This document shows, one piece after another, positions 5,635-5,688 of a stretch of 5,688 nt of DNA. The DNA comes from JAXDLH01 sp034666705 (lineage in GTDB: Bacteria; Chloroflexota; UBA6077; SHYK01). The notes beneath the pieces are model-generated. The model made no database searches. It was not told the DNA's origin and worked only from the letters and a program-made list of their open reading frames with translations. The stretch covers positions 1 to 5,688 of the forward strand of contig JAXDLH010000134.1 in assembly GCA_034666705.1 (NCBI GenBank), in the 5' to 3' direction. Each line of letters starts with the position of its first letter. Positions within the stretch are counted from its first letter, which is position 1. Both the position numbers and the translations under genes were made by a program.

Positions 5635-5688
5635 CCCCCCGCGATGGGGATTCAAGGGGGGAACCTAACCCCGGCCCCCTTCCCGGCG
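5635..5688. repeat. C-rich/G-rich inverted repeat and truncated edge repeat
   Basis: CCCCCC (5635-5640) can pair with GGGGGG (5656-5661) around 15 bases. Directly after it begins GAACCTAACCCC, then CCCCCTTCCC (5675-5684), cut by the window end. CCCCCTTCCC is the exact reverse complement of 2271-2280, and ACCTAAC recurs at 2218-2224. This looks like one arm of the same dispersed palindromic repeat found in the dppB-dppC island. Its position upstream of the operon suggests it marks the operon's 5' boundary. Confidence 0.5.

Noticed and set aside
5623..5655. TTGAAT and TGTACT on the minus strand as a sigma-70 promoter.
   Set aside because: The spacer would be 21 bp, too long, and the -10 match is weak.

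Overview
The window is GC-rich and reads as one minus-strand operon from a bacterium. In transcription order it runs from a lipoprotein solute-binding protein (3825-5570) through a DppB/OppB-type permease (2553-3539) and a DppC/OppC-type permease (1244-2116) to an LLM-class flavin-dependent monooxygenase (42-1205). All four genes are intact. I place the organism tentatively in Chloroflexota. The grounds are the high GC, the Ser/Pro-rich lipoprotein linker, and intergenic repeats of kinds I remember from Chloroflexota genomes (GTCATCCTGAGCG...GGCGAAGGATC ends, CCCCTCCCC hairpins, CCTAACCCC...CCCCCTTCCC modules). Other high-GC lineages remain possible.

Layout from the promoter end: 5609-5688 is leader and promoter territory and runs into a C-rich repeat cut by the window edge. 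A perfect 7-bp inverted repeat lies just before a strong ribosome site for the binding protein. After that gene comes a 285-bp gap with stem-loops but no coding evidence, then dppB. dppB and dppC are separated by a 436-bp repeat island. It holds a CCCCTCCCC/GGGGAGGGG hairpin with a G-quadruplex-type G-tract, a 208-bp element with imperfect terminal inverted repeats, and three copies of a 27-bp tandem repeat. Only 38 bp separate dppC from the monooxygenase, and a hairpin there can cover that gene's ribosome site.

Together the genes suggest capture of a small organic solute by the lipoprotein, import through a DppB/DppC heterodimer, and oxidation by an FMN-dependent monooxygenase. The two ATPase subunits such a transporter needs (DppD/DppF type) are not in the window. 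The protein families are ordinary. The unusual content is the repeat island splitting the permease pair and the RNA-structure candidates in the intergenic gaps. I see no RNA gene, CRISPR array, transposase or convincing new defence or biosynthetic system.
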